Position numbers and translations under genes: made by a program | Notes under the pieces: model-generated | What the model was told of the DNA's origin: nothing | The model's database searches: none | Seen by the model: the letters and a program-made list of their open reading frames with translations, nothing else | DNA from: Streptoverticillium olivoreticuli subsp. olivoreticuli | Lineage (GTDB): Bacteria > Actinomycetota > Actinomycetes > Streptomycetales > Streptomycetaceae | Assembly: GCF_003391135.1 (NCBI RefSeq) | Contig: NZ_CP031455.1 | Span: forward strand, 6,432,001 to 6,496,000 | Direction: 5' to 3' | Length of the DNA stretch: 64,000 nucleotides | In this document: in pieces, positions 1 to 9,277 of the stretch | How the letters are laid out: every line of letters starts with the position of its first letter | Position numbering within the stretch: the stretch's first letter is position 1

Positions 1-1
1 C

Positions 2-580
2 GTCGTCACGTACATCATCGGCCGCAAGGGCGTTGCGTACTACGGCTTCCGGGAGCGTCCGGTGGCGGAGTCGTGGACCGGCTTCACCGACAGCCCGACG
101 TACGCGGACGCCAAGCGCGTCGCGGGTCCGCTGATCGAGGCCGTCCAGCTGGACACCGCCGAGGGCGGCGTCGACGAGCTGCACATCGTCTTCACCGAGT
201 TCGTCTCGATGATGACGCAGTCGCCCGTCGAGAAGCGGCTGCTGCCGCTCACCCTCGACAAGTCGGAGGAGCCCGAGGAGGCCGCGAAGGGCAAGATCCT
301 TCCGCTCTTCGACTTCGAGCCGTCGGCCGAGGACGTCCTCGACGCGCTGCTGCCGCGGTACGTCGAGAGCCGGATCTACAACGCGCTGCTGCAGTCGGCC
401 GCTTCCGAGCACGCCGCCCGCCGCCGCGCGATGAAGTCGGCGACCGACAACGCCGGCGAACTCATCAAGTCGCTGTCGCGGCTTGCCAATGCGGCCCGCC
501 AGGCCGAAATCACCCAGGAAATCAGCGAGATCGTCGGTGGCTCCAGTGCCCTGGCCGACGCTAACGCGGGGAGTGACTGA
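2..580 (+). CDS. atpG: ATP synthase F1 subunit gamma, 5' truncated by the window edge
   Basis: This is the C-terminal part of the gamma subunit, the rotating central stalk of F1 ATP synthase that couples proton flow to ATP synthesis at the cytoplasmic face of the membrane. The frame is open from base 2, so the start lies outside the window; an internal GTG at 62 is not the start. The visible end has the family's hallmark C-terminal helix (ESRIYNALLQSAASEHAARR, then MKSATDNAGELI), which packs inside the beta ring. The stop lies only 5 bases before the atpD start, and order gamma-beta-epsilon is the usual atp operon end. The identification is secure from motif plus context. Confidence 0.97.
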   Translation, partial: VVTYIIGRKGVAYYGFRERPVAESWTGFTDSPTYADAKRVAGPLIEAVQLDTAEGGVDELHIVFTEFVSMMTQSPVEKRLLPLTLDKSEEPEEAAKGKILPLFDFEPSAEDVLDALLPRYVESRIYNALLQSAASEHAARRRAMKSATDNAGELIKSLSRLANAARQAEITQEISEIVGGSSALADANAGSD

Positions 581-585
581 CCACT

Positions 586-2028
<1,443 letters not shown>

Positions 2029-2139
2029 GCCCCGTGCTCACGGCCGGGGGTGGGGCGATCCCGCCCCCGGTCGTCACGTCCCCTATTCTTTGACCCAACA
2101 CCTGCCGGATTCGGCAGGTGACAGACCCGAGGAGCCACG

Positions 2140-2514
2140 TTGGCTGCTGAGCTGCACGTCGAGCTGGTCGCGGCGGACCGAAGCGTCTGGTCCGGCGAGG
2201 CCACTCTGGTCATCGCGCGTACCACATCGGGTGACATCGGCGTCATGCCCGGCCACCAGCCGCTGCTCGGTGTGCTGGAGTCCGGCCCGGTGACCATCAA
2301 GACCGCCGACGGCAATGTCGTCGCCGCGGTGCACGGCGGGTTCATCTCGTTCGCGGACGACAAGCTCTCGCTGGTCGCCGAGATCGCGGAGCTCGCCGAC
2401 GAGATCGATGTCCAGCGCGCCGAGCGGGCGCTGGAGCGCGCGAAGTCGGAGGCCGACGCGGCCGCCGAGCGTCGCGCGGATGTCCGGCTGCGTGCGGTCA
2501 CGGGCGTTCACTAG
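2140..2514 (+). CDS. atpC: ATP synthase F1 subunit epsilon
   Basis: This is the small central-stalk subunit that can inhibit ATP hydrolysis by F1. The 124-residue product has the N-terminal beta-sandwich (ELHVELVAADRSVWSGEA, then DIGVMPGHQPLLGVL and VHGGFISFADDKL) and a C-terminal helical hairpin rich in Ala, Glu and Arg. The start is a TTG at 2140 preceded by GAGGAG at 2129-2134, five bases away, which fixes the start despite the rare codon. A gap of 111 bases separates it from atpD, larger than other operon gaps here. It closes the atp operon, which ends at a long hairpin. Confidence 0.97.
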   Translation: MAAELHVELVAADRSVWSGEATLVIARTTSGDIGVMPGHQPLLGVLESGPVTIKTADGNVVAAVHGGFISFADDKLSLVAEIAELADEIDVQRAERALERAKSEADAAAERRADVRLRAVTGVH

Positions 2515-2536
2515 CCCGCGACCCACAGAGATCGTC

Positions 2537-2586
2537 CCTCAGCCGCGGACCGCACTGGATCACTCCAGGGCGGTCCGCGGCTGAGG
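2537..2586 (+). terminator. atp operon terminator hairpin
   Basis: A perfect 17-bp stem (2537-2553 paired with 2570-2586, starting CCTCAGCCGCGG) encloses an inner 5-bp stem CTGGA/TCCAG with a four-base loop. It lies 22 bases after the atpC stop. There is no U tract, as is usual in Streptomyces terminators. Confidence 0.85.
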
Positions 2587-2632
2587 CAATACAGGTGCGG
2601 TTGCTCTAGATGATGCGAGGAGGTCGGTGGAG

Positions 2633-3079
2633 ATGGTCCTCGCTCTGCTCGTGAGCGGCGTCGTCGTCTTGCTGGTGTTGATCGGACTCTTTGTCTTCGG
2701 GCTGCGCAGGCGGCTCATCCAGCGGTCGGGCGGTACGTTCGACTGCAGCCTGCGGTGGAACGTGCCGGAGGACGTGCCGCTGGACGGCAAGGGGTGGGTC
2801 TACGGGGTCGCCCGCTACAACAGTGACCGGATCGAGTGGTTCCGGGTCTTCTCCTACGCGTACCGGCCGCGCCGGCTGCTGGAGCGGGCGTCGATCGAGG
2901 TTCTCGAACGGCGCCCGCCCTTCGGTGACGAGGAGCTCGCCCTGCTCTCCGACGCGGTCGTGCTGATCTGCTCGCACCAGGGCACGCGCCTGGAGCTCGC
3001 GATGAGCGAGGACGCGCTGACCGGGTTCCTGGCGTGGCTGGAGGCGGCGCCTCCCGGGCAGAGAGTCAATGTGGCTTGA
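2633..3079 (+). CDS. DUF2550 domain membrane protein
   Basis: This is a short conserved actinobacterial protein of unknown biochemical role that sits next to the atp operon in many genomes. It has one N-terminal membrane segment (about residues 1-22, Leu/Val-rich) followed by the arginine-rich stop GLRRRLIQRSGGTFDCSLR and a cytoplasmic domain of about 115 residues with WVYGVARYNSDRIEWFRVFS. The ribosome site GAGGAGG (2617-2623) is 9 bases from ATG 2633 but only 3 from an alternative in-frame GTG at 2627, so ATG 2633 is preferred. It converges with the chitinase gene with just 18 bases between the stops. Confidence 0.85.
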   Translation: MVLALLVSGVVVLLVLIGLFVFGLRRRLIQRSGGTFDCSLRWNVPEDVPLDGKGWVYGVARYNSDRIEWFRVFSYAYRPRRLLERASIEVLERRPPFGDEELALLSDAVVLICSHQGTRLELAMSEDALTGFLAWLEAAPPGQRVNVA

Positions 3080-3097
3080 GTCGGCGTCCCGTCGTGA

Positions 3098-5428
3098 TTA
3101 TTTGAGTCCGCCGTCGACGGCCGACATCAGCGTGCCGCTGTCCCCGGACATCTCCCAGATCATCACGCCGCCCAGCCCCTTGCCGCGGAGCCAGGCCGCC
3201 TTCTTGCCGATGGACCACGCGTCGTCGAAGGACCACCACTGGCCGTTGTCACCGGTGTAGCCGTACGTGGCGACGGTCTGCTCGTCGTGGTAGACGGTCA
3301 GGTTGGCCACGGACGCGATCAGGTTGTCGTAGCCGCGCGTGCCCGCCTCCTCGGGGAACTGGCCGGGGGCCGCCCCGTTCGCCTTCTGCCATGTGCCGTG
3401 CGCGCCGCCGTCGGTGACCTGCTGCCAGCCGCGCCCGTAGAAGGCCAGGCCGAGCATCACCTTGCGCGGGTCGACGCCCGCGTCGAGATAGGTCTGCACG
3501 GCCTTGTCCACGCTGAACTTCGTGGTGTACGGATCCTTGGGGTCGGCGTAGAGGTTGCCCTGGTGCCCGGTGAGGTTGGGCTCCCAGCTGTTGTCGCTGC
3601 CGGAGCCGTGGAAGTCGTAGCCCTGGACGTTCGCGTAGTCCATGTAGTCGAAGACGCTGGGCGTGCCGTCCTTGGTGGTGATGTCCCAGCCCGCGTCGAT
3701 CTTGGCAGGGTCGGCCGGGGTGAAGGCCGTGAGCAGGTACTTCTTCCCGGTCGTGGTGGACAGCGCGTCGAGCTGCCTGCGGAACTCCGCGAACAGCAGG
3801 GTGTTGTTCGCCTTGTCGTCCTTCGACACGTGGTTGCCCGGGTGGCCGTCGGCGCCCGGCCACTCCCAGTCGATGTCGAAGCCGTCGAAGATCCCGGCGG
3901 CCGTGCCGTCGCCGCCGCGCCCGTTGCTGACCGGCAGATTGCCCTTGATGTACATGTCGATGCAGGACTTGACGAACTTCTGCCTGGAGGCGTCGGTCTT
4001 CGCGACGTCGGAGAAGTACTTGCTGTAGGTCCAGCCGCCCACCGAGATATTGATCTTGAGGTCGGGGTGCTTGGCCTTGAGCTTCTTCAGCTGGTTGAAG
4101 TTGCCCGCCAGCGGCTGGTCCCAGGTGTCCCCGACGCCGTCGACCGACTCACCGGCCGCGAACCCCTTCTCGTAGTCCGCCCAGGAGTCGCCCGCTCCGT
4201 CGCCCTGGCTGGGGTCCTCGGGGTTGGGCGTGGTGGCCTTGGTGACGCCGTTGAGACAGGTGAGGTTGGTCGGGTCGATGTTGGAGAACGCGTAGTTGAG
4301 GTGCGTCAGGCGCGCGGCCGCGCCGGTGTTCTCCAGGGACTTCACGGTGTAGCCGCGCCCGTAGATGCCCCACTGCACGAAGTACCCGACCCGGGCGTAG
4401 CCGGCCGGCGGCTTCGTGCCGCCGCCCGTGGTGCGCACGGTCAGCGGCGGGCTCGCCTTGCCGGTCTGGTCGGCGGTGTCGCGGGCGACGACGGTGTAGG
4501 TGTAGTCGGTGCCCGGCGTCAGGCCGGTGTCGGTGTAGGCGAGCTTGGCGACGGTGGCGGCCTTCACCGTGCCGCGGTAGACGTCGTAGTTCTTGATGCC
4601 GTGGTCGTCCGTGGCCGCGGGCCACTTCAGGGAGACGGAGGTGTCCGTTATGGCCGTCGCCTGCGGGGTGCCCGGCGCGGACGGCGGGTTGTCGGTGCCA
4701 CCGCCGGTGCTCGTGCGGAGGGTGGCCGGAGGGCTCGCGGGGCCGGTCTGGCCGGCGGTGTCGCGGGCGACGACCTTGTAGGTGTACGCGGTGTCGGGGG
4801 TGAGCCCGGTGTCGGTGAACGAGGTGGTCGAGACCGTGCCGACAACGGTCTCACCGCGGTAGACGTCGTAGTTCTTGATCCCGTGGTCGTCCGTGGCGGC
4901 CGCCCAGCCCAGCGAGATGCTGGTGGACGTCACCCCGGTGGAGACGGGCTGCCCGGGCGCGCTCGGCGGGGTGTCGACGGGGGAGCCGTCACAGGGGCCG
5001 CCGTTGACCTTGCAGCCGCCGGGGGAGCCGTCACCGGCGGCGACGAAGCCGAAGGTGACGGCGGCGCCGGGCGCGATGGCGCCGTTGTACTCCCGGTTCT
5101 TGGCCGTGAAGTGCGTGCCCGAGCCGGTGATCAGGGCGTCCCAGTAGGCGCCGACCGTGGTGGTGGCGGGGAAGTCCCATTCCACGGTCCAGCCGTTGAC
5201 GGCGGTCGTGCCGGTGTTCTTGACCGTCCACTCGGCCTGGAAGCCCGTGCCCCAGTCCGAGGTCTTGACGAAGGCGGCGGTGACCGAGGCCGCCTTCGGG
5301 GCGGGGGCGGCGTGCGAGGGGGAGGAGGCCAGGCCGACGACCGCGGCGGCCGGAAGGAGCAGCGCGGACAGCGCCGCGACGGTTCTGGAGAGGGGGTGTC
5401 TGCTGAGTCGTAAGGATCCTGTGCTCAA
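3098..5428 (-). CDS. Secreted GH18 chitinase with CBM2 and two fibronectin type III domains
   Basis: This is an extracellular enzyme that hydrolyses chitin. A Sec signal peptide occupies about residues 1-41 (ends SPSHAA). It is followed by a family 2 carbohydrate-binding module (about 48-145), two fn3 domains (about 155-240 and 250-335, both with the ATDDHGIKNYDVYRG segment) and the GH18 barrel (about 345-770). The barrel holds the catalytic motif DGFDIDWEWP, whose Glu is the acid/base, and the SVGGW strand motif. The TTG start at 5428 has GAGGAG five bases upstream. The order CBM-fn3-catalytic is common in Streptomyces chitinases. It is likely chitin-induced, given the repeats in its promoter. 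Confidence 0.95.
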   Translation of the reverse strand: MSTGSLRLSRHPLSRTVAALSALLLPAAAVVGLASSPSHAAPAPKAASVTAAFVKTSDWGTGFQAEWTVKNTGTTAVNGWTVEWDFPATTTVGAYWDALITGSGTHFTAKNREYNGAIAPGAAVTFGFVAAGDGSPGGCKVNGGPCDGSPVDTPPSAPGQPVSTGVTSTSISLGWAAATDDHGIKNYDVYRGETVVGTVSTTSFTDTGLTPDTAYTYKVVARDTAGQTGPASPPATLRTSTGGGTDNPPSAPGTPQATAITDTSVSLKWPAATDDHGIKNYDVYRGTVKAATVAKLAYTDTGLTPGTDYTYTVVARDTADQTGKASPPLTVRTTGGGTKPPAGYARVGYFVQWGIYGRGYTVKSLENTGAAARLTHLNYAFSNIDPTNLTCLNGVTKATTPNPEDPSQGDGAGDSWADYEKGFAAGESVDGVGDTWDQPLAGNFNQLKKLKAKHPDLKINISVGGWTYSKYFSDVAKTDASRQKFVKSCIDMYIKGNLPVSNGRGGDGTAAGIFDGFDIDWEWPGADGHPGNHVSKDDKANNTLLFAEFRRQLDALSTTTGKKYLLTAFTPADPAKIDAGWDITTKDGTPSVFDYMDYANVQGYDFHGSGSDNSWEPNLTGHQGNLYADPKDPYTTKFSVDKAVQTYLDAGVDPRKVMLGLAFYGRGWQQVTDGGAHGTWQKANGAAPGQFPEEAGTRGYDNLIASVANLTVYHDEQTVATYGYTGDNGQWWSFDDAWSIGKKAAWLRGKGLGGVMIWEMSGDSGTLMSAVDGGLK

Positions 5429-5535
5429 GGGAGCTCCTCGAGTGGGGCCTCGGTGGTGGGGGATGGGCGTGGGGAGCCGTGGTGCGACCGGTGAGCGTGC
5501 GCTATCCGGACATGTTCACCGCGACTGTGGAGGGG

Positions 5536-5577
5536 AGAGTAAAAAGGTCCGTACCAATGGTCAAGAGGTCTGGACCA
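5536..5577 (-). promoter_or_regulatory. Chitinase promoter with chi-type direct repeats
   Basis: Reading the minus strand, TGGTCCAGACCT (5566-5577) and TGGTACGGACCT (5545-5556) form two 12-base direct repeats on a 21-base period. A -35 box TTGACC (5559-5564) and -10 box TACTCT (5536-5541) are separated by exactly 17 bases, with the repeats covering and flanking the -35. This is the arrangement known from Streptomyces chitinase promoters, where the repeats mediate chitin induction and glucose repression and resemble binding sites of DasR. The distal repeat lies inside the 3' end of the response-regulator gene. Confidence 0.85.
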
Positions 5578-6310
5578 GCCCCAATTCCTGTGCCAGCACG
5601 GCCGCTTGCACCCGGCTGCGCAGCCCCAGCTTGCCCAGCAGACGGCTGACGTGCGTCTTCACCGTCGCCTCCGCCATCGTCAGCCGCCCGGAGATCTCCG
5701 CGTTGGACAGCCCCTCGCCCAGACACACCAGCACCTCGCGCTCACGGCGGGTGAGCGGCTCCAGGACCGCCGGGTCCGGCGCGCCCGCCGGCCGTACGGT
5801 CGCGGGCCGCGCGAACTCCGCGATCAGCCGCCGCGTCACCGCCGGGGAGATCAGCCCCTCGCCCCGCGCCACCGTCCGCACCGCCGCGATCAGGTCGGCG
5901 GCCTCGCTGTCCTTGAGCAGGAACCCGGCGGCCCCCGCGCGCAGCGCCCCGAAGACGTACTCGTCCAGGTCGAAGGTGGTCAGCACCAGCACGTCCGCGA
6001 GCCGCTCCCCGGTGATGACCCGGGTGGCCGACACCCCGTCCAGGCGCGGCATCTGCACATCCATCAGCACCAGGTCCGGCTCCAGCGCCCGGGCCAGGCG
6101 CACGGCCTCCTCGCCGTCGGCGGCCTCGCCCACGACCTCGACGCCGGGCGCCGAGCGCAGGATGAGCACGAGCCCCGACCGCACGGCGGCCTGGTCCTCG
6201 GCGACGACCACGCGAATCCCCTCGCGGGGCGGCGCGCTGTCCCCCGTGGCACCCGGCACCGGGTGGGTGCCGCCCGCGACCGGTGGGCGGTTCTCGTTCC
6301 GACTGGTCAT
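5561..6310 (-). CDS. NarL/LuxR-type response regulator
   Basis: This is the DNA-binding output half of a two-component system. The 249-residue product has a receiver domain (about residues 32-150) with acidic pocket VVVAEDQ, phospho-acceptor Asp in LVLMDVQMPRLDG, the TTF switch region and Lys in GAAGFLLKDS. A LuxR-type helix-turn-helix follows (LTRREREVLVCLGEGLSNAEIS, TVKTHVSRLLGKLGLRSR). The ATG at 6310 overlaps the upstream kinase stop in an ATGA, so the pair is translationally coupled. Its 3' end overlaps the promoter repeats of the chitinase gene. It could regulate that gene, as some Streptomyces chi genes have adjacent two-component systems, but the sequence does not prove it. Confidence 0.93.
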   Translation of the reverse strand: MTSRNENRPPVAGGTHPVPGATGDSAPPREGIRVVVAEDQAAVRSGLVLILRSAPGVEVVGEAADGEEAVRLARALEPDLVLMDVQMPRLDGVSATRVITGERLADVLVLTTFDLDEYVFGALRAGAAGFLLKDSEAADLIAAVRTVARGEGLISPAVTRRLIAEFARPATVRPAGAPDPAVLEPLTRREREVLVCLGEGLSNAEISGRLTMAEATVKTHVSRLLGKLGLRSRVQAAVLAQELGLVQTS

Positions 6311-7527
6311 GCGCTGCCCTCGCTCTCCACGTTCTCCGTATCTTCCTCGGGGCCTGCCACGGGCAGTTCGGCCCGTACCTCCCAGACCGTCGCGCCGCGC
6401 TCCGGGCCGGGCACCGGCCCGGCCGTCAGCCGCCCGCCCACCAGGGCGACGCGTTCGCGCATGCCGATGAGCCCCGCGCCGGCGCCCGGGACACGAGGTC
6501 CGCGGCGGTCGTCCAGCCCGCTGGTCACCCGGACGACGAGCGGGCCGGGGCGCCGCCCGGGGCGCGTCAGTTCGACCGTCACCGGACCCCGTCCCGCGTG
6601 TTTCACCGCGTTGGTCAGCGACTCCTGGACGATGCGGTACGCCGCGAGCTCGACCGGCGCGGGCAGCGGCCCCGGGCCCCGCTCGTCGTGGAGGACGAAG
6701 GCGAGGCCGTCGTCCCGCACCGCCCCGCGGGCGTGGGCGAGCAGCGCCTCGACGCCGTCCAGCCGGGGCACGGCCGCGGGCCCGTCCGCCACGCCCGCGT
6801 CCCGCAGGATGCCGATGAGGCGGCGCATCTCGGCGAGGCCCTGCACGCTGTTCTCCCGGATGACGGCCAGCGCCTCGTCGGACGCCTTCGGGTCGCCGAT
6901 CGACAGCGCGGCCGTGGAGTGGATCGCGATGGCGGACAGGTGCCCGGCCACCACGTCGTGCAGCTCGCGCGCCATCCGGGCGCGCTCCGCGCCGACCGCC
7001 TCCCGGCGGTCCAACTCGGCCAGCAGCGCGGTCCGCTCGGCCTCCAGCCGGGCCGCCCGGGCGTCGTCCCGGTGCACCCGGACCCCCACCCCGGTCCACG
7101 CGGGGACGATGGTGATCACGCCGAGCCCGATGCCGACCAGCAGTGCGGTGGGGGAGCGGACGATCGCGGCGGCCAGCAGCGTGCCCACGACGGTGAGCAC
7201 TTCGGCGGCGCGCGGGATGAGGCGGTACGCGGCCGGAGAGCCGTAGAGCACCGCCGCGTAGACGAGGTCGGTGAACATCGCGACGTTCGCCATGAGGCTG
7301 CCCGAGAGCACGTCGAGCGTCAGGGCGGCCACCCCGATGGCGAGGCCCGTCAGCGGTGCCCTGCGGCGCAGCAGTTCGGCACCGGCCATGGCCGCCAGCG
7401 CCACCAGCGCGAGCTGCCCGGGCATCGCCGAGGCCGGCGAGCTGCTCAGCCCCAGCGCGTACAGCGCGGCTCCGCCGAGCAGCCCGGCGGCGGCGATGGG
7501 CACCTCTTCGCGGTGGGGTCGGGCCAT
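6307..7527 (-). CDS. Sensor histidine kinase, DesK/NarX type
   Basis: This is the membrane sensor for the adjacent response regulator. About 406 residues: an N-terminal region of four to five hydrophobic segments (about 10-150), a coiled linker, then the HisKA_3 dimerisation domain with phospho-acceptor His in ARELHDVVAGHLSAIA (about 195), and an HATPase_c domain with the N box YRIVQESLTNAVKHA and glycine-rich GLIGMRERVALVGGRL. The ATG at 7527 gives MARPHREEVPIAA; a longer open frame upstream is only high-GC readthrough and would overlap the divergent gene. The signal sensed cannot be told from the sequence. Confidence 0.92.
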   Translation of the reverse strand: MARPHREEVPIAAAGLLGGAALYALGLSSSPASAMPGQLALVALAAMAGAELLRRRAPLTGLAIGVAALTLDVLSGSLMANVAMFTDLVYAAVLYGSPAAYRLIPRAAEVLTVVGTLLAAAIVRSPTALLVGIGLGVITIVPAWTGVGVRVHRDDARAARLEAERTALLAELDRREAVGAERARMARELHDVVAGHLSAIAIHSTAALSIGDPKASDEALAVIRENSVQGLAEMRRLIGILRDAGVADGPAAVPRLDGVEALLAHARGAVRDDGLAFVLHDERGPGPLPAPVELAAYRIVQESLTNAVKHAGRGPVTVELTRPGRRPGPLVVRVTSGLDDRRGPRVPGAGAGLIGMRERVALVGGRLTAGPVPGPERGATVWEVRAELPVAGPEEDTENVESEGSA

Positions 7528-7686
7528 GGGTCCATCACAGCACGTCGGAGGGGGTGCGGGCGTCCGTTGCCGGGGGCGGTGCGGGCGGCCGCGGTACATC
7601 GAAGGATGCAGTGCGGGATCGTCGCCGACGACGAGGAAACGGGCGGGAGCGGGGGCGACGCTGGTGGTGAGGGAAGGGAGAACCCC

Positions 7687-8262
7687 GTGATCGTCGCGTT
7701 GATCGTCACGTGTGAGGTCGGCTTCTGGGTGCTGCTGGCCGGCGGGCTGAGCCTGCGCTACCTGGCCCGGAGGCCGCGCGCGGGCCTCGCGGTGCTGCTG
7801 CTGGAGCCCGTGCTGGAGCTGGTCCTGCTGGTGGTCACCGCGATCGACCTGAAGAACGGCGCCCAGGCCGACTGGAAGCACGGCCTGGCCGCGGTCTACA
7901 TCGGCTTCTCCGTCGGCCTCGGCCACTCCACCATCACCTGGGCCGACCAGCGCTTCGCCCACCGCTTCGCGGGCGGCCCGCCCCCGGTCAAGCCGCCGAA
8001 GCACGGGCGGGCGCGCACGGTGCGCGAATGGAGGTCGGCGGCCCGGTGGTGCCTGGCCGCGGCGGTCGCGGCGGGGCTGCTCCAGGCCGCGGTCTGGTAC
8101 GTCGGGGACTCCGGCGACACCAGCTCGCTGCGGGCGTGGCAGACGAAGATGCTGCTGGTGATCGGCGTCAACGTGGTGATCGCGGTGAGCTACACGATCT
8201 GGCCCAAGCAGCCGGAGCCCGGGGCGACGGAGGAGCCGCCCCGGACGTACGAGAAGCTCTGA
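7687..8262 (+). CDS. Conserved four-helix membrane protein of unknown function
   Basis: The 191-residue product has about four predicted membrane helices: residues 1-20, 32-55, 65-80 and a C-terminal pair around 122-140 and 155-172, with a basic cytoplasmic loop (KPPKHGRARTVREWRSAARW) between. I do not recognise a functional family. The GTG start at 7687 has GGGAG six bases upstream; a much longer open frame upstream lies antisense to the sensor kinase and is rejected. The gene is divergent from the two-component system, with 159 bases between, and ends just before the tandem duplication of the cobalamin adenosyltransferase 3' end. Confidence 0.75.
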   Translation: MIVALIVTCEVGFWVLLAGGLSLRYLARRPRAGLAVLLLEPVLELVLLVVTAIDLKNGAQADWKHGLAAVYIGFSVGLGHSTITWADQRFAHRFAGGPPPVKPPKHGRARTVREWRSAARWCLAAAVAAGLLQAAVWYVGDSGDTSSLRAWQTKMLLVIGVNVVIAVSYTIWPKQPEPGATEEPPRTYEKL

Positions 8263-8280
8263 CCACGCCTCACCTCAGCG

Positions 8281-8518
8281 CTGCGTCCCTCGGGGGGTGA
8301 CCCCCGAACCCCCAGCCGGAGTGGTGGCGCGGTCAGCGGTTCTCGCCCGGTACCCAGAGGATGTCGCCCAGTTCCTTGTTCGCCGTGCGCGCCAGGATGC
8401 TGCGTCCCTCGGGGGGTGACCCCCGGACCCCCAGCCGGAGTGGCGGTGCGGTCAGCGGTTCTCGCCCGGTACCCAGAGGATGTCGCCCAGCTCCTTGTTC
8501 GCCGTGCGCGCCAAGATG
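8281..8518. repeat. 119-bp tandem duplication covering the 3' end of the adenosyltransferase gene
   Basis: Copy 1 (8281-8399) and copy 2 (8400-8518) begin with CTGCGTCCCTCGGGGGGTGA and end with GCCA(G/A)GATG. They differ at about five of 119 positions. Copy 2 contains the true last 22 or so codons and stop of the adenosyltransferase gene; copy 1 is an extra pseudo-3'-end carrying the same coding text (LARTANKELGDILWVPGENR plus stop). Each copy also carries a GGGGGT/ACCCCC hairpin that may act as a terminator. Confidence 0.93.
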
Positions 8519-9024
8519 AAGAGCAGGTCCGAGAGGCGGTTGAGGTAGGTCGCCGCCAGCGGGTTCATGATGTCGGCGTGGAGCTCCATCGCCGCCCAGG
8601 TGGAGCGCTCCGCCCGGCGGACCACCGTGCAGGCCTGGTGGAGGAGGGCCGCGCCCGGGGTGCCGCCGGGGAGGATGAAGCTGCGGAGCTTCTCCAGGTC
8701 CTCCAGGAAGCGGTCGCAGTCCGCCTCCAGCTTGTCGATGTAGGACTGCTCGACGCGCAGCGGTGGGTACTTGGGGTTCTCCGCCACCGGGGTCGCCAGG
8801 TCCGCGCCCACGTCGAAGAGGTCGTTCTGGATGCGGACGAGCACCTTGACGACCTCCTCCGGCAGCTGCCCGAGCGCGATGGCGACGCCGATGGCGGCGT
8901 TGGCCTCGTTGGCGTCGGCGTAGGCGGCGATCCGGGTGTCGGTCTTCACCGTGCGGCTCATGTCGCCGAGGGCGGTGGTGCCGCTGTCTCCGGTGCGGGT
9001 GTAGATGCGCGTCAGATTGACCAT
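8452..9024 (-). CDS. Cob(I)yrinic acid a,c-diamide adenosyltransferase, PduO type
   Basis: This enzyme transfers the adenosyl group of ATP to cob(I)alamin, making coenzyme B12, which mutases such as methylmalonyl-CoA mutase need. The 190 residues show the PduO/Cob_adeno_trans signature: the ATP-binding N terminus TRTGDSGTTALGD, the central DLFDVGADLATP helix, and VVRRAERS and NRLSDLLFILAR near the C terminus. ATG 9024 gives the family-typical start MVNLTRIYTRTGD. It stands alone between a divergent and a convergent gene. A MeaB GTPase and an epimerase of the same B12-dependent route lie about 20 kb away. Its 3' end is tandemly duplicated. Confidence 0.93.
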   Translation of the reverse strand: MVNLTRIYTRTGDSGTTALGDMSRTVKTDTRIAAYADANEANAAIGVAIALGQLPEEVVKVLVRIQNDLFDVGADLATPVAENPKYPPLRVEQSYIDKLEADCDRFLEDLEKLRSFILPGGTPGAALLHQACTVVRRAERSTWAAMELHADIMNPLAATYLNRLSDLLFILARTANKELGDILWVPGENR

Positions 9025-9277
9025 GGGGACGAGCGTATGCGCCGCGCGGGGGTTCCCGGCAGCGCCCCGCCATGGCGTGCGACATGTGATCGGTGGTGCG
9101 CAAGGGGCTCAACTGCTGCGTGAGGCGCGGCTCGTAGCCGTCTCGGTGTGATGTCCGTCATGTGGGACGTGACGCGCATCTCTAACCGCCCAAAGCGGCC
9201 CCCACGGGCGCTAATGTCCGCCGAGAGAGTGCGTACGGAACAGAACAGCGTTGTGCACAGGGAGTAAGGGGACAACC

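Noticed and set aside
3287..5413. A 708-codon plus-strand open frame opposite the chitinase gene
   Set aside because: The chitinase on the minus strand has a signal peptide, recognisable domains and a promoter; the plus-strand product is Arg/Val/Gly-rich readthrough.
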